Source: Duganella dendranthematis (lineage in GTDB: Bacteria; Pseudomonadota; Gammaproteobacteria; Burkholderiales; Burkholderiaceae_D). From it: a DNA stretch of 64,000 bases. Under the pieces are notes generated by a model. It searched no databases. It saw only the letters and a program-made list of their open reading frames with translations, and was not told the origin of the DNA. The DNA is taken from NCBI RefSeq assembly GCF_012849375.1, contig NZ_CP051684.1, positions 2,356,001-2,420,000 on the forward strand, read 5' to 3'. A program made the translations under genes and the position numbers. Shown here one piece after another: positions 21,131-30,259 of the stretch (positions are counted from its first letter, which is position 1; the number at the start of each line of letters is the position of its first letter).

Positions 21131-23455
21131 ATGGCAATGATCAAGAGTCGCAAACATGCGCAGACGCGCTTTAATCAACACATGAGTGCAGCGCTGGCTG
21201 CGATGCTGCTGCCGGTCGCCGCCCACGCGGCCGAAGCCGCCGCCCCGTCGGATACCGACGCCCAGGCCAAGCCGCAAACCATGCAGGAAGTGCAAGTCAA
21301 TGCCGCGCGTGAAAACGACTACAAGGCCGAACGTGCTTCGTCCGCCAAGTACACCGAAAAACTGGTCGACACCGCCCAGACCCTGACCGTCATCAAGAAA
21401 GAGCTGATCGAACAGCAAGGCGCCACCACGCTGACCGAAGCGCTGCGCAACACCCCGGGCGTCGGCGCCTTCTTCCTCGGCGAAAACGGCTCGACCAATA
21501 CCGGCGACGCCATCTACATGCGCGGTTTCGACGCATCCGGCAGCATCTACGTGGACGGCGTGCGCGACGTCGGCTCGATCGCCCGCGACACCTTCAACAT
21601 CGAACAGATCGACGTGCTCAAAGGCCCGGCCGGCACCGACAACGGCCGCTCGTCGCCAACCGGTTCGATCAACCTGGTCACCAAACAACCGCTGCTGGAA
21701 AATGCCTACCAGGCGTCCGTCACTGGCGGCAGCGGCAAGCAGAAGCGCGGCACCGCCGACATCAACACCGTGATCGACGCCGACAGCGGCACCGCGTTCC
21801 GCCTGAACGTGCTGGACCAGGACAGCGGCAATCCGGCGCGCGACGTCGTCAAGAACAAGCGCTGGGCCATCGCGCCATCGCTGGCTTACGGCCTGAACAG
21901 CCCGACCCGCGTCTACCTGGACCTGCTGCACGTCAAGCAAAACAACATCCCTGACGGCGGCGTGCTGACCATCGGCCTGCCTGGCTACACCTCGCCGGAC
22001 GCCACCCGTCCGTTCCTGACCAACGCCCGTCCGGTCGATCCGAAGAACTTCTACGGCTCCAGCCTGGACCACGACGATGTCAAAGCCGACATGGTCACGC
22101 TGAAAATCGAACACGACTTCGCCAACGGCGCCAAGCTGGTCAACACCGCCCGCTACGGCAAGACCACCGAGAACTACCTGCTGACCTCGTTCATGGCGAC
22201 CACCGCCAACGTGGTCACGCCGAACCCTGCCGATCCATCGACCTGGACCATGAAGCGCACCAACCTGACCTTCAAGGATCAGGTCAACGAAATCATCGCC
22301 AACCAGACCACGCTGACCGCCGATGTGACCACCGGCGCCGTCAAGCACACGCTGGTCGGTGGCCTGGAGTTCACCAACGAGAAGCAGACCAACTACACCT
22401 GGGCAGCCACCGGCGGCACCGCCTTGCCACCGACCAGCATCTACAACCCGAATCCGGACGCGGCGGTCAACGTGACGTACGCCCGTAATGGCGCGCGCGG
22501 CAACGGCAGCACCAACACCGAGAGCGTCTACCTGTTCGACACCGCCAAGATCGGCGCCGACTGGATCATCAACGCCGGCGTGCGCGTCGACCACTACAAC
22601 ACCACCTATAACGGCATCACCCTGCAAGGTGCGGTCACCGCGCCGGCGCCACAGGTGATTCCGGTCGGCACGCTACTGGGCACCTCGATCGACGCCGGCG
22701 ACACCCTGCTCAACGGCAAACTGTCGGTGGCCTACAAGCCGACCGCCGACAGCAGCGTCTACGCGCTGGTGGCCAGCTCGAAATCGCCACCGGGCGGCAC
22801 CACCTTCACCCTGAGCAGCAGCGCCAACAGCGCCGCCAACCCGAACTACGATCCGCAAACCACCACCAACTACGAAGTCGGCACCAAGTGGGATCTGCTG
22901 CAGCAAAAACTGTCGTTCACCGCGGCCGCCTTCCGCACCGAAGTGAAAAACGAGATCGAAGTCGATCCCACCAATCCGGCCGTGTACTACCAGAACGGTA
23001 AAAAACGCGTGCAAGGTATCGAGCTGGGCGTGACCGGCGAAATCCTGCCGAAATGGCTGGTCAGCGCCGGCTACACGCACCAGTCGACCAGCGTCGAATC
23101 GGGCAAAGTGGTGACCGCCAACGGCGAAAACCAGCTGAGCTACACGCCGAAACAGGCGTTCACGCTGTGGACCTCGTACACGCTGCCGTTCGGCCTGCAA
23201 ATCGGCGGCGGCGCGCGCTTCAGCGACAAACTGCTACGCGGCACCGACGGCGCCGTCGGCACCCCGGCCTACGCCGATTCGTACTGGGTGTTCGACGCCA
23301 TGGCGGCGTATCCGGTCACCAAGAACATCGACCTGCGCCTGAACGTCTACAACCTGGGCGACAAGGACTACGTGCAGGCGATCAACAAGTCGGGCTACCG
23401 CTACACCCCGGGCGCACCACGTTCGGCCAGCCTGACCGCCAACTTCAAGTTCTAA
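21131..23455 (+). CDS. fiu: TonB-dependent catecholate siderophore receptor (Fiu-like)
   Basis: A 774-residue outer-membrane receptor. The N-terminal ~35 residues form a signal peptide (SAALAAMLLPVAAHAAEA), the plug domain follows (QTLTVIKKELIEQQG, 'LRNTPGV', 'IYMRGFDASGSIYVDGVRD', 'IDVLKGPAG', 'GSINLVTKQP'), then a 22-strand barrel ending in aromatic F (SLTANFKF). Family resemblance is to Fiu/FoxA-type siderophore receptors; the PiuC/YbiX dioxygenase directly downstream is the usual partner of Fiu. An upstream Fur box predicts iron repression. The exact siderophore is not readable from sequence. Confidence 0.9.
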   Translation: MAMIKSRKHAQTRFNQHMSAALAAMLLPVAAHAAEAAAPSDTDAQAKPQTMQEVQVNAARENDYKAERASSAKYTEKLVDTAQTLTVIKKELIEQQGATTLTEALRNTPGVGAFFLGENGSTNTGDAIYMRGFDASGSIYVDGVRDVGSIARDTFNIEQIDVLKGPAGTDNGRSSPTGSINLVTKQPLLENAYQASVTGGSGKQKRGTADINTVIDADSGTAFRLNVLDQDSGNPARDVVKNKRWAIAPSLAYGLNSPTRVYLDLLHVKQNNIPDGGVLTIGLPGYTSPDATRPFLTNARPVDPKNFYGSSLDHDDVKADMVTLKIEHDFANGAKLVNTARYGKTTENYLLTSFMATTANVVTPNPADPSTWTMKRTNLTFKDQVNEIIANQTTLTADVTTGAVKHTLVGGLEFTNEKQTNYTWAATGGTALPPTSIYNPNPDAAVNVTYARNGARGNGSTNTESVYLFDTAKIGADWIINAGVRVDHYNTTYNGITLQGAVTAPAPQVIPVGTLLGTSIDAGDTLLNGKLSVAYKPTADSSVYALVASSKSPPGGTTFTLSSSANSAANPNYDPQTTTNYEVGTKWDLLQQKLSFTAAAFRTEVKNEIEVDPTNPAVYYQNGKKRVQGIELGVTGEILPKWLVSAGYTHQSTSVESGKVVTANGENQLSYTPKQAFTLWTSYTLPFGLQIGGGARFSDKLLRGTDGAVGTPAYADSYWVFDAMAAYPVTKNIDLRLNVYNLGDKDYVQAINKSGYRYTPGAPRSASLTANFKF

Positions 23456-23484
23456 GCACGCGGTTCCCGATTCCGTGTTGCTGG

Positions 23485-23520
23485 CCCCGTCGCTACCCGT
23501 AGCGGCGGGGTTTTTGCTTT
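23485..23520 (+). terminator. intrinsic terminator after the receptor gene
   Basis: CCCCGTCGCTAC and GTAGCGGCGGGG pair over 12 bp (one G-T) around a 2-base spacer and are followed by TTTTTGCTTTT. Readthrough would still allow expression of the dioxygenase, whose GAGGAG lies just after it. Confidence 0.85.
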
Positions 23521-23535
23521 TAGAGGAGCTTCATC

Positions 23536-24216
23536 ATGATGTTGCATATCCCCGGCGTGCTGACGCGCGAACAAGTGGCCGCCATGCGCGCCAAGCTGGA
23601 CGCCTCGGACTGGATCGACGGCCGCGCCACGGTTGGTGAGCAGGGCGCCAAGGTCAAGCAGAACCGCCAGTTGCCGGAAACCGCGCCGCTGGCGCTGGAA
23701 CTGGGCCAGATCATCCAGACCGCGCTGGCGCAGCATCCGCTGTACTTCTCGGCGGTGCTGCCGCTGCGCACCATTCCGCCGCTGTTCAACAGCTATGCCG
23801 GTGGTGAGCACTATGGTGCGCACGTGGACGGCGCCATGCGCCGCATTCCCGGCAGCGGCGAGTGGGTGCGCACCGACGTCTCGACCACGGTGTTCTTGTG
23901 CGATCCGGAAGAATATGACGGCGGCGAGCTGATCGTCACCGACGCCTATGGCGAACATGAAGTGAAGCTGCCGGCCGGCGACGCCATCGTCTACCCGTCG
24001 ACCAGCATCCACCGAGTGGAACCGGTGACGCGTGGCGCCCGCGTCTGCTCGTTCTTCTGGAGCCAGAGCATGGTGCGCGACGACATGCGCCGCAGCCTGC
24101 TGCTGGAACTGGACCAGAACATCCAGAGCCTGCGCGCGCGCCTGGGCGACTGCCCGGAACTGGTGGGCATCACCGGCCACTACCACAACCTGCTGCGGCA
24201 GTGGAGCGAGGTCTGA
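23536..24216 (+). CDS. piuC: PKHD-type Fe(II)/2-oxoglutarate dioxygenase (PiuC/YbiX)
   Basis: A 226-residue 2-oxoglutarate oxygenase of the PiuC/YbiX family. The iron ligands are HxD in '[10 protein letters not shown]' and the distal His in '[11 protein letters not shown]', with the Arg that binds 2-oxoglutarate nearby. Other hallmarks: N-terminal '[14 protein letters not shown]', 'WIDGRATVG', '[20 protein letters not shown]'. GAGGAG precedes the ATG by 7 bp. The fiu-ybiX order is conserved in proteobacteria, linking this enzyme to iron-siderophore handling; its substrate is not established. Confidence 0.93.
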   Translation: MMLHIPGVLTREQVAAMRAKLDASDWIDGRATVGEQGAKVKQNRQLPETAPLALELGQIIQTALAQHPLYFSAVLPLRTIPPLFNSYAGGEHYGAHVDGAMRRIPGSGEWVRTDVSTTVFLCDPEEYDGGELIVTDAYGEHEVKLPAGDAIVYPSTSIHRVEPVTRGARVCSFFWSQSMVRDDMRRSLLLELDQNIQSLRARLGDCPELVGITGHYHNLLRQWSEV

Positions 24217-24217
24217 G

Positions 24218-24628
24218 TCAGACGCCCATATCGACCACCCACACCACGCCAAAGCGGTCCTTCAGCATGCCGTACAGCGGCGACCATGGCGCTGCGCCCA
24301 GCGCGTGCAGAACCGTGCCGCCTTCCGCCAGCTTGTGCCACTGCGCGGTGATTTCATCCGCATCATTGCCGCGCAGCGACACAAAGAACGCATTCTCGCC
24401 CTGGTTCCACGCCGTGGCGGCCGCCATATCGCACGCCATGATGCGGAAGCCATTGGCGGCCACCACCTGGCCCCAGATGATATTGTCGGCATCGGCGGGA
24501 TCTTGCACATTGCCCATCTGCGCATAAGTCACCTGCGTCAGCTCGCCGCCGAAGACAGCTTGGTAAAACGCCAGCGCAGCGCGCGCCTGGTTGCGCAGGT
24601 TGATGTGGGTAACGGTGGTGACAGACAT
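24218..24628 (-). CDS. VOC (PhnB-like glyoxalase fold) protein
   Basis: A 136-residue vicinal-oxygen-chelate protein. 'THINLRNQARAALAFYQAVFGGEL' is the standard PhnB opening; 'NAFFVSLRGNDADEITAQWHKLAEGG' and the ending 'WSPLYGMLKDRFGVVWVVDM' complete the double beta-alpha-beta fold. PhnB-like proteins are small-molecule binding or enzymatic; none is assigned a firm role. It converges on the dioxygenase gene with one base between stops. Confidence 0.88.
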   Translation of the reverse strand: MSVTTVTHINLRNQARAALAFYQAVFGGELTQVTYAQMGNVQDPADADNIIWGQVVAANGFRIMACDMAAATAWNQGENAFFVSLRGNDADEITAQWHKLAEGGTVLHALGAAPWSPLYGMLKDRFGVVWVVDMGV

Positions 24629-24708
24629 GGATAACTCGCTTTCCTAGTGACGTTAGCAAAATCGCTGACGCCACTATAGCCAGCCCTCCTGTCACTTTCT
24701 GTCAGCAG

Positions 24709-25677
24709 TCACGCCAGCGCTTTCAACTGGCCCTTGAACACGCCGGCCAGCGTCTGGAACAGGAAAATCACGATGGTCAGGCTGGCGATGGCCAGCACCA
24801 GCAGGGCGATGGCGTCGGTAACCGGATCGGCGGCATACGCGGCATAGCGGATCGCCGCACCGGCCGAGGCGGCCAGCGGGAAGCTGGCCGCCCACCACGA
24901 CACCCGGAACGGCGAGCAGTGCGGCAGGTGACGCAGACGGCCCAGCAGCACCGCCAGCATGAACAGCGTCAGCATGTACAGCACCTGGGCGAACAGGTCG
25001 ATGCCGCCGGTGGTGGTGACGTAGGCGGTGAAGCCGACCGAGAACGGCGCCACCAGCACCAGCAGCGACGGTTGCAGCGGTGGCGGCAGTGGTTCTTCCA
25101 GCACCAGCCGCTGGAAGATCAGCGTGAACAGCGGCACCGCGAAGAACAGCCCGACCGCCAGCCCGAACACCATCACGCCGTGCAGGCCATCCCATTGCAG
25201 CGCCGGCACCGCCAGCGGTACGTCCAGCATGCCGACCACCGGTACAATCCATGGCGGCGATACGTGGGAGGCCACCAGTCGCACCGTCATCCAGCGCATC
25301 ACAATGACCCAGGCCAGCGCCGTCATGCCGATCGCGCCCAGCACCCACGACAAGCGCGCCAGCACCAGGCTGTAATCGACCAGCACGAACGGCAGCAGCA
25401 GCAGGCTGATCATCGGCGTGCCGAACAGGTTGGAAGCGATAGGATGACTGAATTCGGCGCGCACAGCATTCCAGCCGGCCCAGGCCTTGACGCCGTAGGC
25501 GATCACCAGCGCGACGAAGGCGGCCACGGCCGCCAGTCCGATGGCCTGGCCGATCCAGAGCGGCGCGCCAAAGTGATGATGCGCCGCCTTCCAGGCGACC
25601 GACAGCCCGGTCAGGCCCATGACGCCGCCGAAGATACCGATCGGCAGGTAGGAGAGGGTGGTGGATTCGTTTTGCAT
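24709..25677 (-). CDS. SLAC1/TDT family (TehA-like) anion or C4-dicarboxylate transporter
   Basis: A 322-residue protein with ten membrane helices of the tellurite-resistance/dicarboxylate (TDT) and SLAC1 channel family. 'SYLPIGIFGGVMGLTGLSVAW' is the usual first helix, 'HPIASNLFGTPMISLLLL' the conserved HP..., followed by 'SWVLGAIGMTALAWVIV' and 'SHVSPPWIVPVVGMLDV'. The ATG at 25677 (MQNESTTLSY) is preferred over an upstream in-frame start, because the earlier residues are not membrane-like. Substrate is unknown. Confidence 0.87.
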   Translation of the reverse strand: MQNESTTLSYLPIGIFGGVMGLTGLSVAWKAAHHHFGAPLWIGQAIGLAAVAAFVALVIAYGVKAWAGWNAVRAEFSHPIASNLFGTPMISLLLLPFVLVDYSLVLARLSWVLGAIGMTALAWVIVMRWMTVRLVASHVSPPWIVPVVGMLDVPLAVPALQWDGLHGVMVFGLAVGLFFAVPLFTLIFQRLVLEEPLPPPLQPSLLVLVAPFSVGFTAYVTTTGGIDLFAQVLYMLTLFMLAVLLGRLRHLPHCSPFRVSWWAASFPLAASAGAAIRYAAYAADPVTDAIALLVLAIASLTIVIFLFQTLAGVFKGQLKALA

Positions 25678-25806
25678 GATGGTCAACCAGTGACAGAATA
25701 GTCGCCATTGTCGATCCGCCCGCCACCGCTGGCGATGCTCCGGAGGATAGAGTTTTTGCTCGACCGTCTCAACCGCTACTTCCGGCAGAGACGGGTCAGC
25801 CCGCAA

Positions 25807-26820
25807 TCAGCGTAGCAGCACGGCGCCGGCTTTGCCAGGTTGTTCGGCGTGGCGGACGGCGGTGGCGATATCGGCCAGGTCGTATTCACCGACCGCGGTA
25901 AAGGCCTCCGGCACCAGCCGCGCCAGATCCAGTGCGATGTCGATGTCGGCGGCGCGTACGTCGTCCGGCAGCGACGGCCAGCGGCCCACCGAGACACCCT
26001 GGATGCCGATGCCGCGCGTGGAGAAGGCCAGCGCCGGCACCGTCAGCGGCTGGCCCGACAAGTCGCCGTACGACACCAGCGTGCCGCCATCGCCCAGCAG
26101 CGACGCCAGCGCGCTGCCGACCTCGCCACCCACCGGATCGAGCGCCACCCGCACCGTGCGGCCTTGCGTCAGGCCATAGACGCGGCGCGTCCAGTCCGCC
26201 CGGCCGGTGCTGATGAATTGCATGCCCGGCATCTGGCGCGACAACGCCGGAATCATCTCCTCCGAGCGCACGATGCCAATCGGCATATAGCCCTCCGCCA
26301 CCAGCAGCTTGGACGCCAGCCGCGCCACCAGGCCGCCGGCTGCGCTGAGCGCGATGACGTCGCCGGCCTGGGCCCGCGCCGCCCGCACCGCGCGCAACAG
26401 CAGCACGGCCGTCAGCGGCGCCACGTGCAACTGGGCGGCGGCGGCGTCGCTGATGTCGTCCGGCAGCGCGGTGACGGCGCGTACCGGCGCCAGCACCTTG
26501 TCGCTCCAGGCCCAGCGCGCCGGAAAGAACGCCACCCGCGCGCCCGGCGCCAAGCCCTGCGCCGCGTCGACGCCGGGACCCAGCGCTTCGATCACGCCCA
26601 TGCCTTCAAAGCCCGGCCGCGCGCCTTCCGGTCCCAGCGGCGCGGCGTTGCCCGGCGCCCGGTAGCGGCCGCGAATCCCGATCAGGTCGCCGGGATGCAC
26701 CGGCCGGCTGAGCACGCGGATCAGCACTTCGCCGCCGCCGGGCGCCGGCAATTCCGGCGCTTCGGTCAGTTGCAGCACGTCGGCCGGCTCGCCGTACTGG
26801 TGGTAGATGATGCTGCGCAT
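25807..26820 (-). CDS. MDR-superfamily quinone/enoyl oxidoreductase
   Basis: A 337-residue medium-chain dehydrogenase/reductase. 'MRSIIYHQYGEPADVLQL' and 'VLIRVLSRPVHPGDLIGIRGRY' are typical of the QOR/MECR branch; 'GFEGMGVIEALGPGV' is the conserved N-terminal domain motif and the NADPH-binding segment follows ('AGDVIALSAAGGLVARLASKLL'). No structural-zinc cysteine cluster is seen, so a zinc-independent enoyl or quinone reductase is more likely than a classical alcohol dehydrogenase. It is the last gene of the SDR-epoxide hydrolase run, 10 bp after its neighbour. Confidence 0.85.
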   Translation of the reverse strand: MRSIIYHQYGEPADVLQLTEAPELPAPGGGEVLIRVLSRPVHPGDLIGIRGRYRAPGNAAPLGPEGARPGFEGMGVIEALGPGVDAAQGLAPGARVAFFPARWAWSDKVLAPVRAVTALPDDISDAAAAQLHVAPLTAVLLLRAVRAARAQAGDVIALSAAGGLVARLASKLLVAEGYMPIGIVRSEEMIPALSRQMPGMQFISTGRADWTRRVYGLTQGRTVRVALDPVGGEVGSALASLLGDGGTLVSYGDLSGQPLTVPALAFSTRGIGIQGVSVGRWPSLPDDVRAADIDIALDLARLVPEAFTAVGEYDLADIATAVRHAEQPGKAGAVLLR

Positions 26821-26830
26821 GACGGTCCTC

Positions 26831-28063
26831 TCAGCGAAGTCTGGTGAAGGCGGCGCGCAGCTCGGCGGCAAACAGCGCCGGCTGTTCAAACGCGGCAAAG
26901 TGCCCGCCGCGATCGACCTCGTTCCAGTAGATCAGCTGGGGATAAGTGGCCTCGCCCCACGAGCGCGGCGCGCGGTAGATCTCTTTCGGAAACACCGTCA
27001 CCGCCACCGGCAAGTCGAGGCGGCCGCCGGAGAAGCTGGCCGGCGAATTTTCCCAGTAGATGCGGGCCGATGAGGCCGACGTATTGGTCAGCCAGTACAG
27101 CGAAATATCGTTGAGCATCTCGTCGCGCGTCAGTACCCGTTCGACGTCGCCGCCGTTGTCGCTCCAGGCCTGGAATTTCTCGTAGATCCAGGCCGCCTGG
27201 CCTACCGGCGTCGAGCTCAGCACTTCACCCATGGTTTGCGGCATGGTGGCCTGCTCGTTGAAATAGCCATAGCCGTCGGTGGCAAAGCGGCCGGCCGCAT
27301 CGACCGCGCGCTGCTCTTCCGATGACAGCGTGGTCGGCATCTTTTCCGGAAACACGAACTGCCAGTTCAGGTGGATGCCCGCCAGCCCTTGCGGCTTGAC
27401 GTGGCCCAGCGCGGTGGTCACGCCGGCGCCCCAGTCGCCGCCCTGCGCCACCCAGCGCTGGTAGCCAAGCCGCGCCATCAGCGTGCCCCAGGCCTTGGCG
27501 ATGCGCACCACGTTCCAGCCTTTTTCGCGCGGCTTGTCGGAGAAGCCGAAGCCCGGCAGCGACGGCACCACCACGTGGAACGCATCTTCCGCCTTGCCGC
27601 CGTGGGCGGTCGGATCGACCAGCGTGCCGATCACCTTGAGGAATTCAAATACCGAGCCCGGCCAGCCATGGGTCAGGATAATCGGCAGCGCGTTCTCATG
27701 TTTGGAGCGCACGTGCAGGAAGTGAATTCCCAGGCCATCGATCTCGGTGCGAAATTGCGGGAAGGCGTTCAGCTGCGCTTCGGCGCGGCGCCAGTCGTAC
27801 TGGTGTTGCCAGTAGTGCGCGACGTCCTGCATGCGCTTGAGCGGCACGCCTTGCGACCAGCCGGCGCCGGTTTCGCGGTCCGGCCAGCGGGTCAGCGCCA
27901 GCCGCTGTTTCAGATCGTCCAGCAGCGCTTGCGGCACCTCGACGCGGAACGGCGTGACGGCGTCGGTGGCTGGCGGCAGCGCCAGCCCCTGGGTCGGATG
28001 CAGGGCCGACAGCTTGCCGGTCAATAGCGCGCGGCGCGCCGGTTGAATAGTGGATGCTTGCAT
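26831..28063 (-). CDS. microsomal-type epoxide hydrolase
   Basis: A 410-residue hydrolase with the N-terminal EHN domain (TPFRVEVPQALLDDLKQRLA, 'TRWPDRET') and an alpha/beta core. The oxyanion motif HGWPGS, the nucleophile elbow GGDWGA (Asp), the lid region and the catalytic His in 'RGGHFAAFEQP' are all present, so it should open epoxides to diols or act on related substrates. It is a close paralogue of the gene 15 bp upstream but lacks an obvious signal peptide. Part of the LysR-controlled cluster. Confidence 0.9.
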   Translation of the reverse strand: MQASTIQPARRALLTGKLSALHPTQGLALPPATDAVTPFRVEVPQALLDDLKQRLALTRWPDRETGAGWSQGVPLKRMQDVAHYWQHQYDWRRAEAQLNAFPQFRTEIDGLGIHFLHVRSKHENALPIILTHGWPGSVFEFLKVIGTLVDPTAHGGKAEDAFHVVVPSLPGFGFSDKPREKGWNVVRIAKAWGTLMARLGYQRWVAQGGDWGAGVTTALGHVKPQGLAGIHLNWQFVFPEKMPTTLSSEEQRAVDAAGRFATDGYGYFNEQATMPQTMGEVLSSTPVGQAAWIYEKFQAWSDNGGDVERVLTRDEMLNDISLYWLTNTSASSARIYWENSPASFSGGRLDLPVAVTVFPKEIYRAPRSWGEATYPQLIYWNEVDRGGHFAAFEQPALFAAELRAAFTRLR

Positions 28064-28078
28064 GGTGTTCTCCTGCGA

Positions 28079-29383
28079 TCAACGAATGGTGGCGAAAGCG
28101 CGGCGCAGTTCCGCGCTGAACAGCGCCGGTTGCTCGAAGGCGGCAAAGTGGCCGCCGCGCGGTAGCGCTTCGTTCCAGTAGTACAGCCTGGAGTACACGC
28201 GCTCGCCCCACTTGCGCGGTGGCCGGAACAGTTCGCCGGGGAAGATGCTGACCGCTACCGGCAGATCCAGCTTTTGGGTCGAGAAATCGGTAGTGAAGCT
28301 TTCGGCGTACAGCCGCGCGGACGAGGCGCCGCTGTCGGTCAGCCAGTACAGCATGATGTTGTCGAGCATGTCGTCGCGCGACAGCACCGATTCCGGATCG
28401 TTGCCGCTGTCGCTCCACGTACCCAGTTTTTCGTATATCCAGGCGGCCTGCGCCACCGGCGAATCGGCCAGCGCGTAGCCGATGGTTTGCGGCCGCGTGC
28501 CCTGCAATTTGGCGTAGCCGGATTTGGCGCCGTCAAACGCCACCAGTTGCGCGATGGCCGCCTGTTCCTGCGCATCCGGCGTGCCGTCCAGCGGCGGCGG
28601 GAACAGGATCGGCAGATTCAGATGCACCGCCGCCAGTCCGGGCGCGTGCTGTTTGGCCAGCCAGGTGGTGACGCCGGCGCCCCAGTCGCCACCTTGCGCC
28701 ACCCACTTGCTGTAGCCCAGACGGCCCATCAGCAAGCTCCAGGCGCGGGCGATGCGCGGCAGGCCCCAGCCGGTCGCCTGCGGCTTGCCGGAGAAGCCGA
28801 AGCCCGGCAACGATGGAATCACCAGGTGGAAGGCGTCCTCGGCCTTGCCGCCGTGCGCGGTCGGATCGACCAGCGGACCGATCACTTTGAGGAACTCGAA
28901 AATCGAGCCGGGCCAGCCGTGCGTCAGCAGCAGCGGCAGCGCGTTGGCATGCTTCGAGCGCACGTGCAGGAAGTGAATGTCCAGCCCGTCGATAAGGGTG
29001 GTGAACTGCGGCAGCGCGTTCAGGGTGGCCTCGGCGGCACGCCAGTTGTAGCCGTGCTGCCAGTAGTCCACCAGCGATTGCAGGCGCTGCAAGGGCAGGC
29101 CTTGCGACCAGTCCGTCACCGTTTCCGGATCGGGCCAGCGCGCCATCGACAGGCGCAGCTTGAGGTCGTCCAGCGCGGCCTGCGGCACCGCCACTTTGAA
29201 CGGTTTGACGCCGGCGCGCACGGCAGGACGCTCGAAGGCGATCTTGCTGACGTCGATGCGGGCAGTTGTGCTGGCCTCGGCGCTAGCCGGCAGCAGGCTG
29301 GCCGCGCCGCCGGCGGCGGCAGCGGCAGCCAGGCCGCGCAGTGCCGAGCGGCGCGCGAGATCGGGAATCGGGAACTGGTCCAT
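28079..29383 (-). CDS. epoxide hydrolase with Tat-type signal peptide
   Basis: A 434-residue paralogue of the neighbouring epoxide hydrolase: EHN domain ('VAVPQAALDDLKLRLSMARWPD'), oxyanion HGWPGS, nucleophile in GGDWGA and His in 'RGGHFAAFEQP'. Residues 1-40 differ: 'DLARRSALRGLAAAAAAGGAASLLPASAEA' looks like a twin-arginine signal with an AEA cleavage site. The two hydrolases may therefore act on opposite sides of the membrane. It starts 3 bp after the SDR stop, indicating cotranscription. Confidence 0.9.
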   Translation of the reverse strand: MDQFPIPDLARRSALRGLAAAAAAGGAASLLPASAEASTTARIDVSKIAFERPAVRAGVKPFKVAVPQAALDDLKLRLSMARWPDPETVTDWSQGLPLQRLQSLVDYWQHGYNWRAAEATLNALPQFTTLIDGLDIHFLHVRSKHANALPLLLTHGWPGSIFEFLKVIGPLVDPTAHGGKAEDAFHLVIPSLPGFGFSGKPQATGWGLPRIARAWSLLMGRLGYSKWVAQGGDWGAGVTTWLAKQHAPGLAAVHLNLPILFPPPLDGTPDAQEQAAIAQLVAFDGAKSGYAKLQGTRPQTIGYALADSPVAQAAWIYEKLGTWSDSGNDPESVLSRDDMLDNIMLYWLTDSGASSARLYAESFTTDFSTQKLDLPVAVSIFPGELFRPPRKWGERVYSRLYYWNEALPRGGHFAAFEQPALFSAELRRAFATIR

Positions 29384-29386
29384 GGC

Positions 29387-30136
29387 TTACACCTGCGCCA
29401 GGCCGCCGTCGACAAACAGCTCGGCGCCGTTGACGAAGCTGGCGTCATCCGATGCCAGGAACAGCACCGCTTTGGCGATTTCTTCCGGCTCACCGACACG
29501 GCCTAGCGGCACTTGCGCGGCCAGCATGTCCAGCAGGCCTTGCTGGTTGGCGGCGTCCGGACCGGCCAGTTCCACCAGGCCCGGCGTGCGGATCGGACCA
29601 GGGCTGACCACGTTGATGCGGATCGCGCGGTCTTTGAGGTCGAGAATCCAGCTGCGCGCCAGGTTGCGCACGGCGGCCTTGCTGGCGCTGTAGACGCTGA
29701 AGGCCGGGGTGCCGACCACGCCGGCGGTCGAACTGGTCAGCACCACCGACGCGCCTTGGCCCAGCAAGGGCAGCGCGTTCTGCACGGTGAAGATCAGGCC
29801 TTTGACGTTGCGGTCGAAGGCGTCGGCGATGTGTTCTTCAGTGATCGCACCCAAAGGCGCCATCGAGCCGCCGCCAGCGTTGACGTACAGCACGTCGATG
29901 TGGCCGGCTTTGTCCTTGATGGTGTCGAACAGGCGCTTCAGATCGGCGGCGCTGGACGAGTCGGCCTGGATGCCGGTGGCGTTCGGAATCGCGGCAGCGG
30001 CGGCATCCAGTTCCGCCTGGCGGCGGCCGGTGATGAACACGCGCGCGCCTTCGGCGGCGAACAATTTGGCGGTAGCCAGGCCAATGCCGCTGGTGCCACC
30101 GGTAACCACTGCTACTTTGCCTTGAAGCTTGCTCAT
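29387..30136 (-). CDS. SDR family oxidoreductase
   Basis: A 249-residue classical short-chain dehydrogenase. The cofactor motif is TGGTSGIG (residues ~13-20), 'VNAGGG' the NNAG-like motif, the catalytic Ser lies in '[10 protein letters not shown]', and YSASK carries Tyr and Lys. '[10 protein letters not shown]' is also present, and the C-terminal '[13 protein letters not shown]' is standard. Start at 30136 ([11 protein letters not shown]) has AGGAG upstream (AAGGAGTTCATC on the minus strand). It heads the operon divergent from the LysR gene and probably reduces or oxidises an alcohol/ketone made in the pathway. Confidence 0.93.
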   Translation of the reverse strand: MSKLQGKVAVVTGGTSGIGLATAKLFAAEGARVFITGRRQAELDAAAAAIPNATGIQADSSSAADLKRLFDTIKDKAGHIDVLYVNAGGGSMAPLGAITEEHIADAFDRNVKGLIFTVQNALPLLGQGASVVLTSSTAGVVGTPAFSVYSASKAAVRNLARSWILDLKDRAIRINVVSPGPIRTPGLVELAGPDAANQQGLLDMLAAQVPLGRVGEPEEIAKAVLFLASDDASFVNGAELFVDGGLAQV

Positions 30137-30205
30137 GATGAACTCCTTGTTGGGTGAATTGATGAAGTTCAGTGTATTTTGTCCACCGTTCTGTGTAAAT
30201 TGGCC

Positions 30206-30223
30206 GATAGTGGAATCACTATC
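30206..30223. promoter_or_regulatory. inverted repeat, candidate LysR operator
   Basis: GATAGTGGAATCACTATC has perfect 7-bp arms around GAAT and lies between the divergent SDR operon and the lysR-type gene, where LysR regulators usually bind. The spacing is close to, though not exactly, the T-N11-A pattern. Confidence 0.55.
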
Positions 30224-30259
30224 CATCCACATGTACAATCAAGGCAAAACGGGAGCCTT